In this document: positions 15,125 to 25,099 of the stretch, piece after piece
Layout: each line of letters begins with the position of its first letter
Numbering within the stretch: position 1 is the first letter of the stretch
Origin: a virus
Virus record (IMG/VR): IMGVR_UViG_3300017727_001923
Coordinates: 1-64,000 of that record
Length of the DNA stretch: 64,000 nucleotides
Direction: 5' to 3' (one strand)
Notes under the pieces: generated by a model
What the model was told of the DNA's origin: nothing
Database searches by the model: none
Seen by the model: only the letters and a program-made list of their open reading frames with translations
Position numbers and translations under genes: made by a program

Positions 15125-17596
15125 ATGGATTTTTATACATCAATTGACCGTTACGGCAGCACCCTTTTATATCGTGGGTACTCTGGTGGTCAACGAGTCA
15201 AGAAACGTATCCCGTTTAAACCAACACTGTTTGTAAACTCTCGTAATAAGAACAACGTATCTGGTTGGTCTTCATTAGAGGGTAGACCAGTTGAACCCAT
15301 TGAATTTGAGACTATGCGTGAAGCAACCGAATTCACCAAACGTTATCAACACGTGGACAACTTCAAGGTCTATGGACAAAACAATTTCATCTCACAATTT
15401 ATCGCACAGAAGTTTCCGAATGATATAAAGTTCGAACGTGAACTACCTGTAATCACCACCATTGATATTGAGGTCGCATCTGACCAAGGATTCCCTGAAC
15501 CTGATAAGGCAGACTATCCTGTTATCTCTATCTGTACCAAGTCCAGTAAAGAAGACTTCTTCCGTGTCTGGGGTCTAGGTGAATACACTCCCAAAGAAAA
15601 CTGTATCTACAATCAATGTGACAATGAGTTACAACTATTGGATACATTCCTTGACTACTGGCAGAATCATGGGTCACCTGATATCGTCACTGGTTGGAAC
15701 AGTAAGGGATTTGATATTCCCTATCTTGTTAACAGAACAAGAAAAGTTATTGGAGAAGAGTCCACCAAGAGATACTCACCTTGGGGTGTTGTATCCGCAC
15801 GTACTGTACGTGGTAAGATGGGACACAAAGATGTGGAGACCTATGACCTTATGGGTATTGCACAGTTAGATTACTATGACTTGTTTCGTAAGTTTACACT
15901 CAACACTCTAGGTCAACAAGAATCATATCGACTTGACCATATCGCACACGTGGTACTTGGTGAACGTAAACTCTCATATGAAGAACACGGTAACCTACAT
16001 ACATTATATAAAGAAGACCATCAAAAGTTTATTGACTACAATATCAAGGACGTTGAGTTGGTTGATATGTTGGAAGAGAAACTGGGATTGATTACTCTTG
16101 CAATGACTATGGCATATCGTGGTGGTACTAACTTCGAGGAAGTATTCGGTACGACTACTATTTGGGATACAATCATCTATCGTATTCTTAACCTACAGAA
16201 GATTGCAGTACCATCTAAAGAAGAGAAACCCAAGGGTGACTTTGCGGGTGGATATGTAAAAGAACCCCAAGTTGGTTCACATGATTGGGTAACATCCTTT
16301 GACTTGAACTCCCTGTATCCTATGATTATTGTACAATACAATATGTCACCTGAGACTGTGGTAGATGGTTTAGTTGATACTGACGTAGAACGTATGTTAC
16401 AAGGTATGACTAAGACCGATAGTAATTATGCAACTGCACCATCTGGTGTTCGTTTCCGTAAGGATAAGGAAGGTATTATTCCTAGTGTGATTCGACAGTA
16501 CTATGCAGAACGTAAACAAATCAAACGTGAGATGTTGGACGCAAAACAAGAATACGAACAGACCCCAACAAAGTCCCTTGCAAACAAAGTTGCAACTCTA
16601 GATAACCAACAGATGTCTATCAAGATTCTTATGAACAGTCTCTATGGTGCATTGGGTAATCGATGGTTCAGATACTTTGACCAACGTGTTGCAGAGTCTA
16701 TTACTCTTGCGGGTCAGTTATCAATTCTCTGGGCAGAACGTGCGGTCAATCATGAGATGAACAAACTTCTCAATACTGACGAAGACTATGTGATTGCAAT
16801 TGATACTGATTCAGTCTATATGCGTATGGGTGACCTAGTCAACAAGTTCAACCCCAAAGACCCTGTAAAGTTCTTGGATAAGATTTGTTCCGAACACTTT
16901 GAACCTGTACTGACTAAAGCTTATGAAGTTCTTGCAGACTATACCAATGCATATGTCAATCGTATGGAGATGGGACGTGAGGTTATTGCAGACAAAGGTA
17001 TTTGGGTTGCAAAGAAACGATACATTCTGAATGTACATAACAATGAGGGTGTCCAATACAAAGAACCAAAACTCAAGATTATGGGTATTGAAGCGGTCAA
17101 GTCATCAACCCCGATGGTTGTTCGTGATAAGATGAAAGAGATGTTCCACATACTTGTGAATGGTACTGAGTCTGAGACCCAACAGTATATCAGAAACTTC
17201 CGTAATGAGTTTTCCTCGTTACCACCTGAAGATGTATCGTTCCCTCGTGGTGTAAATGATGTCAAGAAATGGAAAGATACAAAATCTATTTACAAGAAGG
17301 GTACACCTATCCATGTGCGTGGTGCTTTGTTATATAACAAGCATACCAAAGGAATGCGTCATGAGGAAATCAAGAACGGTGAAAAGATTAAGTTCGTCTA
17401 TCTAAAAGTTCCGAACCCGATAAAAGAAAACATCATATCATATCCGCAGAACCTACCCCGTGAGTTGGGTCTTAATAATTATATTGACTATGACAAGATG
17501 TTTGACAAGACATTCCTTGACCCACTTGAACCTATTATGGATGCAGTCGGTTGGACTGCTGAACCTCAGTCATCATTAGAAGATTTCTTCGCTTGA
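15125..17596 (+). CDS. 43: DNA polymerase gp43 (family B)
   Basis: 823 residues. The 3'-5' exonuclease has Exo I TIDIEVA near residue 112 and Exo [15 protein letters not shown]. Polymerase motif A is [10 protein letters not shown] (about 396), motif [14 protein letters not shown] (about 500) and motif C IDTDSVY (about 559). All catalytic Asp/Glu residues are present. The C-terminus SSLEDFFA is the clamp-binding tail. It is somewhat shorter than T4 gp43 (898). The promoter for the next gene overlaps its stop codon. Confidence 0.96.
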   Translation: MDFYTSIDRYGSTLLYRGYSGGQRVKKRIPFKPTLFVNSRNKNNVSGWSSLEGRPVEPIEFETMREATEFTKRYQHVDNFKVYGQNNFISQFIAQKFPNDIKFERELPVITTIDIEVASDQGFPEPDKADYPVISICTKSSKEDFFRVWGLGEYTPKENCIYNQCDNELQLLDTFLDYWQNHGSPDIVTGWNSKGFDIPYLVNRTRKVIGEESTKRYSPWGVVSARTVRGKMGHKDVETYDLMGIAQLDYYDLFRKFTLNTLGQQESYRLDHIAHVVLGERKLSYEEHGNLHTLYKEDHQKFIDYNIKDVELVDMLEEKLGLITLAMTMAYRGGTNFEEVFGTTTIWDTIIYRILNLQKIAVPSKEEKPKGDFAGGYVKEPQVGSHDWVTSFDLNSLYPMIIVQYNMSPETVVDGLVDTDVERMLQGMTKTDSNYATAPSGVRFRKDKEGIIPSVIRQYYAERKQIKREMLDAKQEYEQTPTKSLANKVATLDNQQMSIKILMNSLYGALGNRWFRYFDQRVAESITLAGQLSILWAERAVNHEMNKLLNTDEDYVIAIDTDSVYMRMGDLVNKFNPKDPVKFLDKICSEHFEPVLTKAYEVLADYTNAYVNRMEMGREVIADKGIWVAKKRYILNVHNNEGVQYKEPKLKIMGIEAVKSSTPMVVRDKMKEMFHILVNGTESETQQYIRNFRNEFSSLPPEDVSFPRGVNDVKKWKDTKSIYKKGTPIHVRGALLYNKHTKGMRHEEIKNGEKIKFVYLKVPNPIKENIISYPQNLPRELGLNNYIDYDKMFDKTFLDPLEPIMDAVGWTAEPQSSLEDFFA

Positions 17597-17621
17597 CATT
17601 TTAAGGAGACTATGGTATTAT
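17593..17621 (+). promoter_or_regulatory. Sigma-70 promoter overlapping the gp43 stop
   Basis: TTGACA (17593-17598) includes the gp43 TGA stop. A 17-bp spacer leads to TATTAT (17616-17621). The next ATG (17629) is 7 nt downstream, at the predicted transcription start. Confidence 0.75.
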
Positions 17622-17628
17622 ATACACA

Positions 17629-18585
17629 ATGAAATATTCACTTACAATCTTTCAAAATACTTTTGACAACAAGACCCACCGAACTATGACGTTCGATTCG
17701 TGGGAAAAGTTCGTTGTATTGTTAAGTGAACTATATGATAAAAAAGGAGAAAAAGGTGGTAGAAATTCTAGTCCTCTTATTAGTCCTGCTAATTATGTCA
17801 CCGATACTACACGGTCTAATAAGAATGTTAATCGCTGGTCTGGTTGGTGCTGTCTTGACGTTGATGATTATATGGTACATACTGATTCCAATCGCAGTCC
17901 TGTTGAGTGCCTAAAACAACAACTACAAGAAAAGTATGGTCGATTTGAGTATGTGTGTTATAACACTGCATCATCTAGTAAAGACCAACCCAAGTTCAGA
18001 TTAGTATTTCCCCTGACACGACAAGTTGATAGAAAAGACTTACCACACTTCTGGTTTGCTATGAACAAACGGTTTGAGGGTATGGGTGATGAACAAACAA
18101 AAGATTTATCACGGATGTACTATGTCCCCGCACAGTATCCAGACGCATATAGTTTTATGTTTACTAATGAAGGTGTGCATCTTGACCCTGATATGTTGAT
18201 GGACAAGTATTCGTTTGTTGAACCACAAGGTAATACTTTCATGGATAGATTGCCACCTGAACTACAGAAAGCAGTCTTAGAACATCGTAAGAATTCACTA
18301 GATAACACAGATTACACTTGGACATCATATCGTGATTGTCCGTTCTTCCCTAGAAAGTTAGAACAAGAATATAGAAGTATTACTAATACTGGTTGGTATC
18401 ATAAAATGTATCAGATTATGATTGCAGTAGCTGGTAATGCAGTTAGTAAAGGGTATCCTATTTCCGCATCTCAGATTGCAGAAATGTGTACTCAGTTAGA
18501 CATGGAGACTGGTAACTGGTATGAGAACCGACCATTAAACAAAGAAGCAGACCGAGCATTGGAGTACATATATCGTAATGGATAA
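17629..18585 (+). CDS. Primase-like (AEP/VirE_N-like) protein
   Basis: 318 residues. The N-terminal half has WSGWCCLDVDDYM, an acidic D-x-D-D strand, followed by FEYVCYNTASSSKDQPKFRLVFPL. This is the arrangement of primase-polymerase-related or VirE N-terminal/BT4734-like domains. The C-terminal half is helical (YHKMYQIMIAVAGNAVSKGYPISA), as in PriCT-type modules. A replication role fits its place directly after gp43. The D-x-D and Ser-Arg elements suggest possible catalysis, unproven. Its mRNA may be leaderless. Confidence 0.6.
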   Translation: MKYSLTIFQNTFDNKTHRTMTFDSWEKFVVLLSELYDKKGEKGGRNSSPLISPANYVTDTTRSNKNVNRWSGWCCLDVDDYMVHTDSNRSPVECLKQQLQEKYGRFEYVCYNTASSSKDQPKFRLVFPLTRQVDRKDLPHFWFAMNKRFEGMGDEQTKDLSRMYYVPAQYPDAYSFMFTNEGVHLDPDMLMDKYSFVEPQGNTFMDRLPPELQKAVLEHRKNSLDNTDYTWTSYRDCPFFPRKLEQEYRSITNTGWYHKMYQIMIAVAGNAVSKGYPISASQIAEMCTQLDMETGNWYENRPLNKEADRALEYIYRNG

Positions 18586-18841
18586 GTGGCAAGTAATACA
18601 AGGACGTAAGTCCGAGAAAGATAAAATACTATTGTACCAAGGAAAAGCCGTTTCTTTTCGTGACGTTGCAATGATGTGTATATTCTTCATGGAGAATGAA
18701 GACATACTATATCCACCATCCCGTGGTCTAAAAGGTGCGGAGATGTTTAAAGACTATATAAAAGAAGTGTTAGAAAACAGAAAAGTTCCTACGGATAGTA
18801 AATATGCGATTAGGAAAAACCACGGAGTTGTAAAAGTATGA
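18578..18841 (+). CDS. Hypothetical protein, 87 aa
   Basis: The ORF overlaps the primase-like gene by 8 bp and the epimerase gene by 4 bp. The protein begins MDKWQVIQGRKSEKDKILLY and has a helical centre (FRDVAMMCIFFMENEDI) and a basic C-terminus. No domain is recognised. Coupled overlaps on both sides support translation. Confidence 0.65.
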   Translation: MDKWQVIQGRKSEKDKILLYQGKAVSFRDVAMMCIFFMENEDILYPPSRGLKGAEMFKDYIKEVLENRKVPTDSKYAIRKNHGVVKV

Positions 18842-19776
18842 GAATATTGATTACTGGTGCAGCGGGTTTCATTGGTTCACATCTTGCAGATAGTTTATTA
18901 GAAGATGGATTTGATGTTGTTGGATTAGACAACTATAACAACTACTATGACCCCGCACTTAAAAAAGACAGAGTTGCATACTTTGGTCATCAAGTATATA
19001 AGGCAGATTTAAAAGAGTTTGACGAAGTAGACCGTGCATTTAATAAGTTAATGCCAGATGTAGTCATTCACCTTGCCGCACGTGCGGGTGTACGTGACTC
19101 TGTTGGTAATGAACAGTTATATCACCAAGACAATATCATTGGAACACAGAACCTTATTCAAGTATGCAAAATGTATAAGGTTAAGAAAGTTCTCTATGCA
19201 TCTACTAGTTCAGTCTATGGTGGAACACCTATCCCTAAAACAGGATGGGTTGAAGATGAGGTTACTGGTCACCAGTTGAATCCATATGCATATACAAAGT
19301 ATTGTAATGAATGTCAGTTTAAAATCTCTGGACTAAACAATATAGGACTAAGGTTCTTTACTGTATACGGCCCTTGGGGTAGACCTGACATGGCATTATA
19401 TCAGTTTGCAGATTCGATTGTTGCGGGTGATTCTATTGAAGCATATAACTATGGTAATATGAAAAGAGACTTCACCTATGTTGGTGACATTATCGAAGGT
19501 ATTAAATTAACACTATTTGCTGACCTACCGTCTGGAGAAATCTTCAACATAGGTAGAGGTAAACAAGTAGAACTTATGCATTTTATTGATTGTATAAGTA
19601 AAGAACTGGGTAGAGATGTTGATGTAGTTCTCGCACCTCGACACCCCGCAGATACTCTAGAGACTTGGAGTAATACTGCGAAACTAAGAGAACTAGGATA
19701 TAAACCCAGAGTAAACATTGAAGTAGGTGTTGAGGCATTTATTAGATGGTACAAAGATTATTACGGAGTAAATTAA
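18838..19776 (+). CDS. NAD-dependent nucleotide-sugar epimerase/dehydratase
   Basis: 312-residue extended short-chain dehydrogenase. It has the glycine-rich NAD motif GAAGFIGSH at residue 7, the ASTSSVYGG serine region, and catalytic YAYTK (YxxxK) near residue 150. Similarity in NNYYDPALKKDRV and GLRFFTVYGPWGRPDMA is closest to UDP-glucuronate 4-epimerases. The next gene is a UDP-glucose 6-dehydrogenase homologue, so together they could turn UDP-glucose into UDP-galacturonate for surface glycans. It overlaps neighbours by 4 bp and 1 bp. Confidence 0.88.
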   Translation: MRILITGAAGFIGSHLADSLLEDGFDVVGLDNYNNYYDPALKKDRVAYFGHQVYKADLKEFDEVDRAFNKLMPDVVIHLAARAGVRDSVGNEQLYHQDNIIGTQNLIQVCKMYKVKKVLYASTSSVYGGTPIPKTGWVEDEVTGHQLNPYAYTKYCNECQFKISGLNNIGLRFFTVYGPWGRPDMALYQFADSIVAGDSIEAYNYGNMKRDFTYVGDIIEGIKLTLFADLPSGEIFNIGRGKQVELMHFIDCISKELGRDVDVVLAPRHPADTLETWSNTAKLRELGYKPRVNIEVGVEAFIRWYKDYYGVN

Positions 19777-20723
19777 TGAAAGATGATGGTTTAAGAAATC
19801 TAAATCCTGACGGTTCACCTCAACAGGTGCAGACAAGACTAAAAATTGGTATTGTTGGTCATGGTTTTGTAGGGGGTGCAGTAGACTATGCGTTTACCCA
19901 TCCTGAAATTGATATGTATTATGTTGACCCAAAACACAATACAACGATTGATGACTTGGTTGATTGGCAACCACATGTGTCGTTTATTTGCGCTCCAACT
20001 CCAATGTCGGATGATGGGTTTGTTGATGCGTCCATTGTAGAAGACGCAGTATTAAAACTATTGGAACATACAGAAGGTGGTGTTGTTGTCAAATCAACAA
20101 TCACTCCAGATATTGTTGACCGTTTATATTCTTCAATCTTTGAAGATGACATCAAACGTTTGACTATCAACCCTGAGTTCCTGACAGAATCAAATGCAAA
20201 AGAACAGTTTGTAAATGCAGAGTATCATGTTATTGGTGGTCACCCTGACGCATGTCAAGGTCTTGCACAGTTGTATGATGTGTACAGTCTATGTACTGCA
20301 ACAGAATATTTGTTCTGTTCTGCACCAGAAGCTGCATTCATTAAGTATGGAGTGAACTCATTCCTTGCAACTAAAGTAACATTCTTTAATCAATTATATG
20401 ATTCTGCAATTGGATTTGGTTGTAATTTCCCTACTATTGCAAATGCAATCGGTAAGGACAAAAGGATTGGTGTTGGTCACACCCGTGTGCCTGGCTATGA
20501 TGGTAAACGTGGATTCGGTGGTGCGTGTTTCCCCAAGGATACAAAAGCATTTACTTTATTCGACCCTAGCTTGACTTTAATTGATAAGTGTGTTAGTATA
20601 AACAATGAATTTCGTAATGGTTACGAATTAGATAAACGTGAGGAAGAAAATAATGTCAAGTATGATGGACAAGCTGAAGAAGAACAGCAAGATAAAAACG
20701 ACAGCGATACTGTCGGAGAGTAA
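19776..20723 (+). CDS. UDP-glucose/GDP-mannose dehydrogenase family, short form
   Basis: 315 residues from ATG 19776, which overlaps the upstream TAA by 1 bp. The Rossmann motif GIVGHGFVGG is near residue 25. NPEFLTESNA and the catalytic cysteine in GFGGACFPKD (about 251) are present. Typical enzymes have 400-450 residues; the C-terminal UDP-binding domain is largely missing, as in some phage and minimal homologues. The last 23 codons overlap uvsX by 71 bp and encode an acidic, unconserved-looking tail. A uvsX promoter also sits inside this gene. Confidence 0.85.
   Translation: MKDDGLRNLNPDGSPQQVQTRLKIGIVGHGFVGGAVDYAFTHPEIDMYYVDPKHNTTIDDLVDWQPHVSFICAPTPMSDDGFVDASIVEDAVLKLLEHTEGGVVVKSTITPDIVDRLYSSIFEDDIKRLTINPEFLTESNAKEQFVNAEYHVIGGHPDACQGLAQLYDVYSLCTATEYLFCSAPEAAFIKYGVNSFLATKVTFFNQLYDSAIGFGCNFPTIANAIGKDKRIGVGHTRVPGYDGKRGFGGACFPKDTKAFTLFDPSLTLIDKCVSINNEFRNGYELDKREEENNVKYDGQAEEEQQDKNDSDTVGE
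20571..20599 (+). promoter_or_regulatory. Promoter for uvsX inside the dehydrogenase gene
   Basis: TTGACT (20571-20576), 17 bp, TAGTAT (20594-20599). The -10 is imperfect, but the spacing matches the other promoters, and uvsX starts 53 bp further on. Confidence 0.5.
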
Positions 20724-21705
20724 ATTTTTTACAGAAACAGATATGGTGCCAACCGATGTTCCAATGGTGAACGTTGCGTTGAGTGGAAGTATTGACGGTG
20801 GTATCACGCCTGGCTTAACGGTACTAGCAGGCCCGAGTAAGCACTTCAAAACTTCATTTGCATTGCTAATGGCAAGTGCATATATGAAGGCAAAGAAGGA
20901 CGCAGTAATGCTCTTTTACGATAGTGAGTTTGGTAGTCCCCAATCTTACTTTGAGCAATTCGGAATTGATACCTCACGGGTGTTACATACACCCATCGCC
21001 AATGTCGAGGAACTCAAGTTTGACTTAATTGGTCAACTTGAATCAATCGATAGAAAAGATGACGTAATAATCGTTATCGATTCAATTGGTAATCTCGCAT
21101 CCAAAAAAGAGTTAGAGGATGCAATCAACGAGAAGTCGGTGGCAGATATGTCCCGTGCTAAAGCATTGAAGGGTCTCTTTAGGATGTGTACTCCATATCT
21201 GACCATGAAGAATATCCCTATGCTTGCCGTCAACCACACATATAAAGAAATTGGACTATTCCCTAAAGACATCGTAGGTGGTGGTACTGGTATATACTAC
21301 AGTGCAGATAACATCTGGATTCTGGGAAGACAACAAGATAAACAAGGAACTGAGATAAAAGGTTACAGGTTTATCATTAATGTGGAGAAATCACGTTATG
21401 TTAAAGAGAAATCTAAAATACCTATCACAGTATCTTGGGAAGGTGGTGTCCAACGTTTCAGCGGTCTTTTGGATGTCGCTCTCGTTGGTGGTTATGTCGC
21501 TAAGCCTTCTAATGGTTGGTACTGTCGTGTGGATAGGGATAGTGGTGAATTGGTTGACCCAAGAGTTCGAGAGAAGGACACCCTTCAAGAAGAATTCTGG
21601 AAACCAGTCTTCGCAGATACCGACTTCGCAGACTTCCTCAAGTCACAATACTCAATTGGACTCGCACAAAAAGTAGACATGGAAGAGATAGCAAATGTCG
21701 AATGA
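20653..21705 (+). CDS. uvsX: RecA-like recombinase UvsX
   Basis: 350 residues. Walker A is GPSKHFKT (about residue 60), the T4 UvsX variant of the P-loop. Walker B is DDVIIVIDSIGNLASKKEL, and DNA-binding loop features include VGGGTGIYYSAD. It catalyses strand exchange in recombination-dependent replication. ATG 20653 has GAGGAAGAAA upstream; a GTG at 20638 is a weaker alternative. It overlaps the upstream dehydrogenase by 71 bp, an unusual overlap for a core gene. Confidence 0.94.
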   Translation: MSSMMDKLKKNSKIKTTAILSESKFFTETDMVPTDVPMVNVALSGSIDGGITPGLTVLAGPSKHFKTSFALLMASAYMKAKKDAVMLFYDSEFGSPQSYFEQFGIDTSRVLHTPIANVEELKFDLIGQLESIDRKDDVIIVIDSIGNLASKKELEDAINEKSVADMSRAKALKGLFRMCTPYLTMKNIPMLAVNHTYKEIGLFPKDIVGGGTGIYYSADNIWILGRQQDKQGTEIKGYRFIINVEKSRYVKEKSKIPITVSWEGGVQRFSGLLDVALVGGYVAKPSNGWYCRVDRDSGELVDPRVREKDTLQEEFWKPVFADTDFADFLKSQYSIGLAQKVDMEEIANVE

Positions 21706-22117
21706 TATTGAGAATATGCTCAGTGAAAAGATTCACTATGAACTTGTTCCTTCGGATGACCCCCATGGATGGGATGTCCGAATACTAGAAGAGTATCCTG
21801 AAACGGTTATTACTTTTGGTGCAATCAAGTTTGTAGGAATCGATGATAGTGGAGACGATGGAGAGATTAGATTTGATTTCTCCATCAAATCCTCACCAGA
21901 CCCAGAATTAACAACAGAAGACTTGACTTTTCAAGCATATGTTGGTACAATACTTAATAGCGTAATAGGTACAGCTATCGCAGAGGGAACTATGGTTGCA
22001 CAGGATAGTGACTCTGGTCAAATTATGGCAACAGAAGAAACACATGAGGACTTAGAAGAATTATATAATGAATATCAATCTAGAACAGACAGTACTGCGG
22101 AATCTACTGACCAATGA
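21695..22117 (+). CDS. Hypothetical acidic protein between uvsX and gp41
   Basis: 140 residues, strongly acidic, with a beta-rich first half (YELVPSDDPHGWDVRILEE...) and a helical stretch (AYVGTILNSVIGTAIAEGTMV). It overlaps uvsX by 11 bp and gp41 by 50 bp. It carries an internal promoter for gp41. No known domain is recognised. Confidence 0.7.
   Translation: MSNDIENMLSEKIHYELVPSDDPHGWDVRILEEYPETVITFGAIKFVGIDDSGDDGEIRFDFSIKSSPDPELTTEDLTFQAYVGTILNSVIGTAIAEGTMVAQDSDSGQIMATEETHEDLEELYNEYQSRTDSTAESTDQ
21923..21951 (+). promoter_or_regulatory. Internal promoter for gp41
   Basis: TTGACT (21923-21928), 17 bp, TACAAT (21946-21951) inside the upstream coding sequence. It has the same hexamers and spacing as the gp44 promoter. 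Confidence 0.65.
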
Positions 22118-23471
22118 TGACTACATGCGGAAGGTTCTTCCGTTCATATCACCTGATTACTTTGATGGAGTCTACAAAGGACTATTCAAAGAAGTCACTA
22201 AATTTGTAGCAAAATACAACAAACTACCAACTCTTGAATCATTCAAGATTGAAATCGATGAAGAGAACTCTCTTGCGGATGACCAATATCGTTCCGCAAT
22301 AGACCTTCTTCCTAATATTTTTACACCCGAATCTGAGAACCTTGAATGGTTAATTACACGAACTGAGAAGTGGTGTCAAGACCGTGCGGTCTATAATGCG
22401 GTAATGGAATCTATTTCTATTATCGATGGTAAACATGCAACAATGCAAAAGAATGCAATACCCGATGTATTGTCTAAAGCACTTGGTGTTACGTTTGATA
22501 CTAATATCGGTCACGATTATCTAGAGAATGTAGATGGTCGTTATGATTTCTACCATGAACAAGAAGAGAGGATACCTTTTGACCTTGATTACTTTAACCA
22601 GATTACTAAAGGCGGTTTACCGAATAAGACTCTCAACATTGCACTTGCTGGCACTGGTGTTGGTAAGTCTCTGTTTATGTGCCATGTCGCTTCCAGTGCA
22701 TTAAGTCAAGGACGCAATGCATTGTATATTACTATGGAAATGGCAGAAGAACGTATTGCAGAACGTATTGATGCAAACTTACTGAATGTTCCTATTGACC
22801 AACTAGAGAATCTATCCAAGACTATGTTCACAGATAAGGTTCAACAGATTGCCGCAAAGACTCAAGGTAAACTTATTATTAAAGAGTATCCTACTGGACA
22901 GGCAAACACGGCACACTTCCGTGCATTACTGAATGAGTTGAAACTCAAGAAGAACTTTGTCCCTGAGATTATCTTTATTGATTACCTAAACATATGTGCA
23001 TCATCTCGTATGAAAGGTATGGGTGGTGCAATCAACTCTTATTCTTATATCAAGTCTATTGCAGAAGAGTTACGTGGACTCGCAGTTGAGTTCAATGTAC
23101 CCATCATGTCTGCAACCCAGACTACACGTTCGGGTTATGGTAATGATGATGTTGGTCTAGAAGATACTGCTGAGTCATTCGGTCTACCCGCAACTGCTGA
23201 TTTAATGTTTGCATTGATATCTAATGAAGAACTAAATAACCTTGGTAAGATAATGGTTAAACAGTTGAAGAATCGTTACAATGACCCGACACGTCACAAT
23301 CGATTTACCATAAAGGTTGACCGTAGTAAGATGCGTCTGGAAGATGATACCGATGAAGAAATGATTCCGAATGACCCTGATAAAGGATATGATGACAAAC
23401 CTTTATTTGATAAGACTTCGTCTGGTAAGAGAATCAATCAAGAAAACTTTAAAAACTTTAGGATGGAATGA
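22068..23471 (+). CDS. 41: Replicative DNA helicase gp41 (DnaB-like)
   Basis: 467 residues. A short N-terminal helical domain precedes a RecA-like C-terminal domain with Walker A LAGTGVGKS (about residue 193), Walker B EIIFIDYLNI and an arginine-finger region near LKNRYNDPTRHNRF. It matches T4 gp41, the hexameric 5'-3' helicase that pairs with primase gp61; gp61 is not in this window. It overlaps the previous gene by 50 bp. Confidence 0.94.
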   Translation: MNINLEQTVLRNLLTNDDYMRKVLPFISPDYFDGVYKGLFKEVTKFVAKYNKLPTLESFKIEIDEENSLADDQYRSAIDLLPNIFTPESENLEWLITRTEKWCQDRAVYNAVMESISIIDGKHATMQKNAIPDVLSKALGVTFDTNIGHDYLENVDGRYDFYHEQEERIPFDLDYFNQITKGGLPNKTLNIALAGTGVGKSLFMCHVASSALSQGRNALYITMEMAEERIAERIDANLLNVPIDQLENLSKTMFTDKVQQIAAKTQGKLIIKEYPTGQANTAHFRALLNELKLKKNFVPEIIFIDYLNICASSRMKGMGGAINSYSYIKSIAEELRGLAVEFNVPIMSATQTTRSGYGNDDVGLEDTAESFGLPATADLMFALISNEELNNLGKIMVKQLKNRYNDPTRHNRFTIKVDRSKMRLEDDTDEEMIPNDPDKGYDDKPLFDKTSSGKRINQENFKNFRME

Positions 23472-23746
23472 TGGAATCGTATGGATGGCCAATGCTAACC
23501 CTCGTATTAATGTATGGTTCATACTGGTTAGGAAAAATACATGGATTTATGGATGGAGAAGACGAAGGTTTTTTGATGGGTGTAGAACAAAGTCGAGCGC
23601 CTATCACACGTTCTATTCTCAAATGGATTCGTGCAGACAGAGATATCAATATCAGTGACCCTGAAATTGAAGCAATAATAAAACACCTAGAAGTAGATGT
23701 TGATTTACAAAATGGAAAACAAAGGAAAATTAACTATTATGAATAA
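23468..23746 (+). CDS. Small membrane-anchored protein
   Basis: 92 residues starting ATGATG in overlap with the gp41 stop. An N-terminal hydrophobic segment (YGWPMLTLVLMYGSYWLG) is followed by an acidic cytoplasmic part (DGEDEGFLMGVEQSR) and a helical tail. It overlaps thyX by 8 bp. No family is recognised. Confidence 0.65.
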   Translation: MMESYGWPMLTLVLMYGSYWLGKIHGFMDGEDEGFLMGVEQSRAPITRSILKWIRADRDINISDPEIEAIIKHLEVDVDLQNGKQRKINYYE

Positions 23747-24389
23747 TGTAAATTTAATTGCGTTGAGTAAACCATCCGCAAGTACGGATTGTCACACTGC
23801 AAGTGAACTGGTTGCATATACAGCTAGAGTAAGTAACCCTACGAATCAAAGTAATAAGAAAACCGCACCTAAGTTACTGAAGTATCTTATGAAAGAAAAT
23901 CATTGGTCACCATTTGAAATGGTGCATATGACCATGGAAATTAAAACGACTCGTGATATCGCAAGACAGATTATTCGACATCGCTCATTCTCATACCAAG
24001 AATTCTCACAACGTTATGCTGAAGCAAAGGTCTTTGAAACACGTGAGGCACGTCTACAGGACGAAACCAATAGACAAAATTCTATTCCGACAGATGACAG
24101 TACACTAAAAGAATGGTGGAACATGTCACAACAAAGTATGATAAGATACTCTACAAAAGCATATGAAGAAGCGTTAGAGAAAGGTATTGCAAAAGAACAA
24201 GCACGTGCATTGTTACCTGAAGGTCTAACTGAATCTACATTGTATATGGCGGGTAGTCTACGTAGTTGGATTCATTATTGTGACCTAAGACGAGCAAACG
24301 GAACTCAGAAAGAACATATGGACATTGCTGAACAATGTTGGGATATCATCATGGTTCACTTTCCTGAATTAGGATTAAGGGATGAGTGA
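23739..24389 (+). CDS. thyX: Flavin-dependent thymidylate synthase ThyX
   Basis: 216 residues with the ThyX signature RHRSFSYQEFSQRY (RHR-x5-S-x-R form) near residue 80. Also present are the N-terminal HWSPFEMVHMTMEI flavin/substrate region and LPEGLTESTLYMAGSLRSWIHY near the C-terminus. It methylates dUMP to dTMP using methylenetetrahydrofolate and FAD. With dCMP deaminase and NrdAB it supplies dTMP for AT-rich phage DNA. ATG 23739 follows AGGAAAATT; ATG 23712 is an alternative. Confidence 0.94.
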   Translation: MNNVNLIALSKPSASTDCHTASELVAYTARVSNPTNQSNKKTAPKLLKYLMKENHWSPFEMVHMTMEIKTTRDIARQIIRHRSFSYQEFSQRYAEAKVFETREARLQDETNRQNSIPTDDSTLKEWWNMSQQSMIRYSTKAYEEALEKGIAKEQARALLPEGLTESTLYMAGSLRSWIHYCDLRRANGTQKEHMDIAEQCWDIIMVHFPELGLRDE

Positions 24390-25074
24390 GATAACAATCC
24401 GTAATAAGGGTTTACTCAAGACCCTTAACGAAACGTTGGATATGTTCTTAGAACATAAAGACCTTTGTACGGAATTGTCAGATAATTTACAGAAAGATAT
24501 GCCCGTTGAAAATTGGGAAAACTTCTGTAAAGAAGAATACATGCATGAAATGATTGCAAAGGGTGATGCTCATCAAGGATTCCCTGAAAGAGGATTTGGT
24601 TTTCAAGTAGCACAAGGTGCTAAACAAAGACCTGATATATTTGAACCATTGAAGAAATGGACTAAGACTGAACTCCCTATGAGATTTGGTGCAAGGTCAA
24701 ACTCCCTGACATCTTATTATCCACCCAATGGATTTGTAGGATGGCATACTAATTGGAATGCATCTGCATATCAATTGATTCTTTCATGGAGTGAGACTGG
24801 TGACGGATATTTTTCTTATTATGACAGAAAGTCTGATACGATTATTACTGAACCTGATAAGAAAGGATGGCAAGCTAGATGGTATAGGTTTGGTCGTCAA
24901 GACGAACCCCAACATCATTGTTGGCACGCTATGTGGACAAACTGTCCCAGATTTACACTTGCATTTAAATTCCCTTATTTGGTTTCGACTTCTGAGTCTC
25001 ACATCAAAATTGAGAAAGAAGACGGTGCTTTTGACCAATTGATGGATTTCGTAGAAGATTTAGAAAGTGCTTGA
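24382..25074 (+). CDS. 2OG-Fe(II) oxygenase-like protein
   Basis: 230 residues. The C-terminal jelly-roll includes TSYYPPNGFVGWHTNWNASA, then QHHCWHAMWTNCPRFTLAFKF. These give a candidate first metal ligand in HTN (instead of the usual HxD), a distal His and an Arg for 2-oxoglutarate. The altered HxD may mean an Asn ligand or loss of iron binding. It overlaps thyX by 8 bp. The substrate is unknown. Confidence 0.55.
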   Translation: MSEITIRNKGLLKTLNETLDMFLEHKDLCTELSDNLQKDMPVENWENFCKEEYMHEMIAKGDAHQGFPERGFGFQVAQGAKQRPDIFEPLKKWTKTELPMRFGARSNSLTSYYPPNGFVGWHTNWNASAYQLILSWSETGDGYFSYYDRKSDTIITEPDKKGWQARWYRFGRQDEPQHHCWHAMWTNCPRFTLAFKFPYLVSTSESHIKIEKEDGAFDQLMDFVEDLESA

Positions 25075-25099
25075 CTTTTCGCCATCATGGTGATATACT
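25071..25099 (+). promoter_or_regulatory. Sigma-70 promoter for the DUF3310 gene
   Basis: TTGACT (25071-25076) overlaps the upstream stop. A 17-bp spacer leads to TATACT (25094-25099). Confidence 0.75.
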
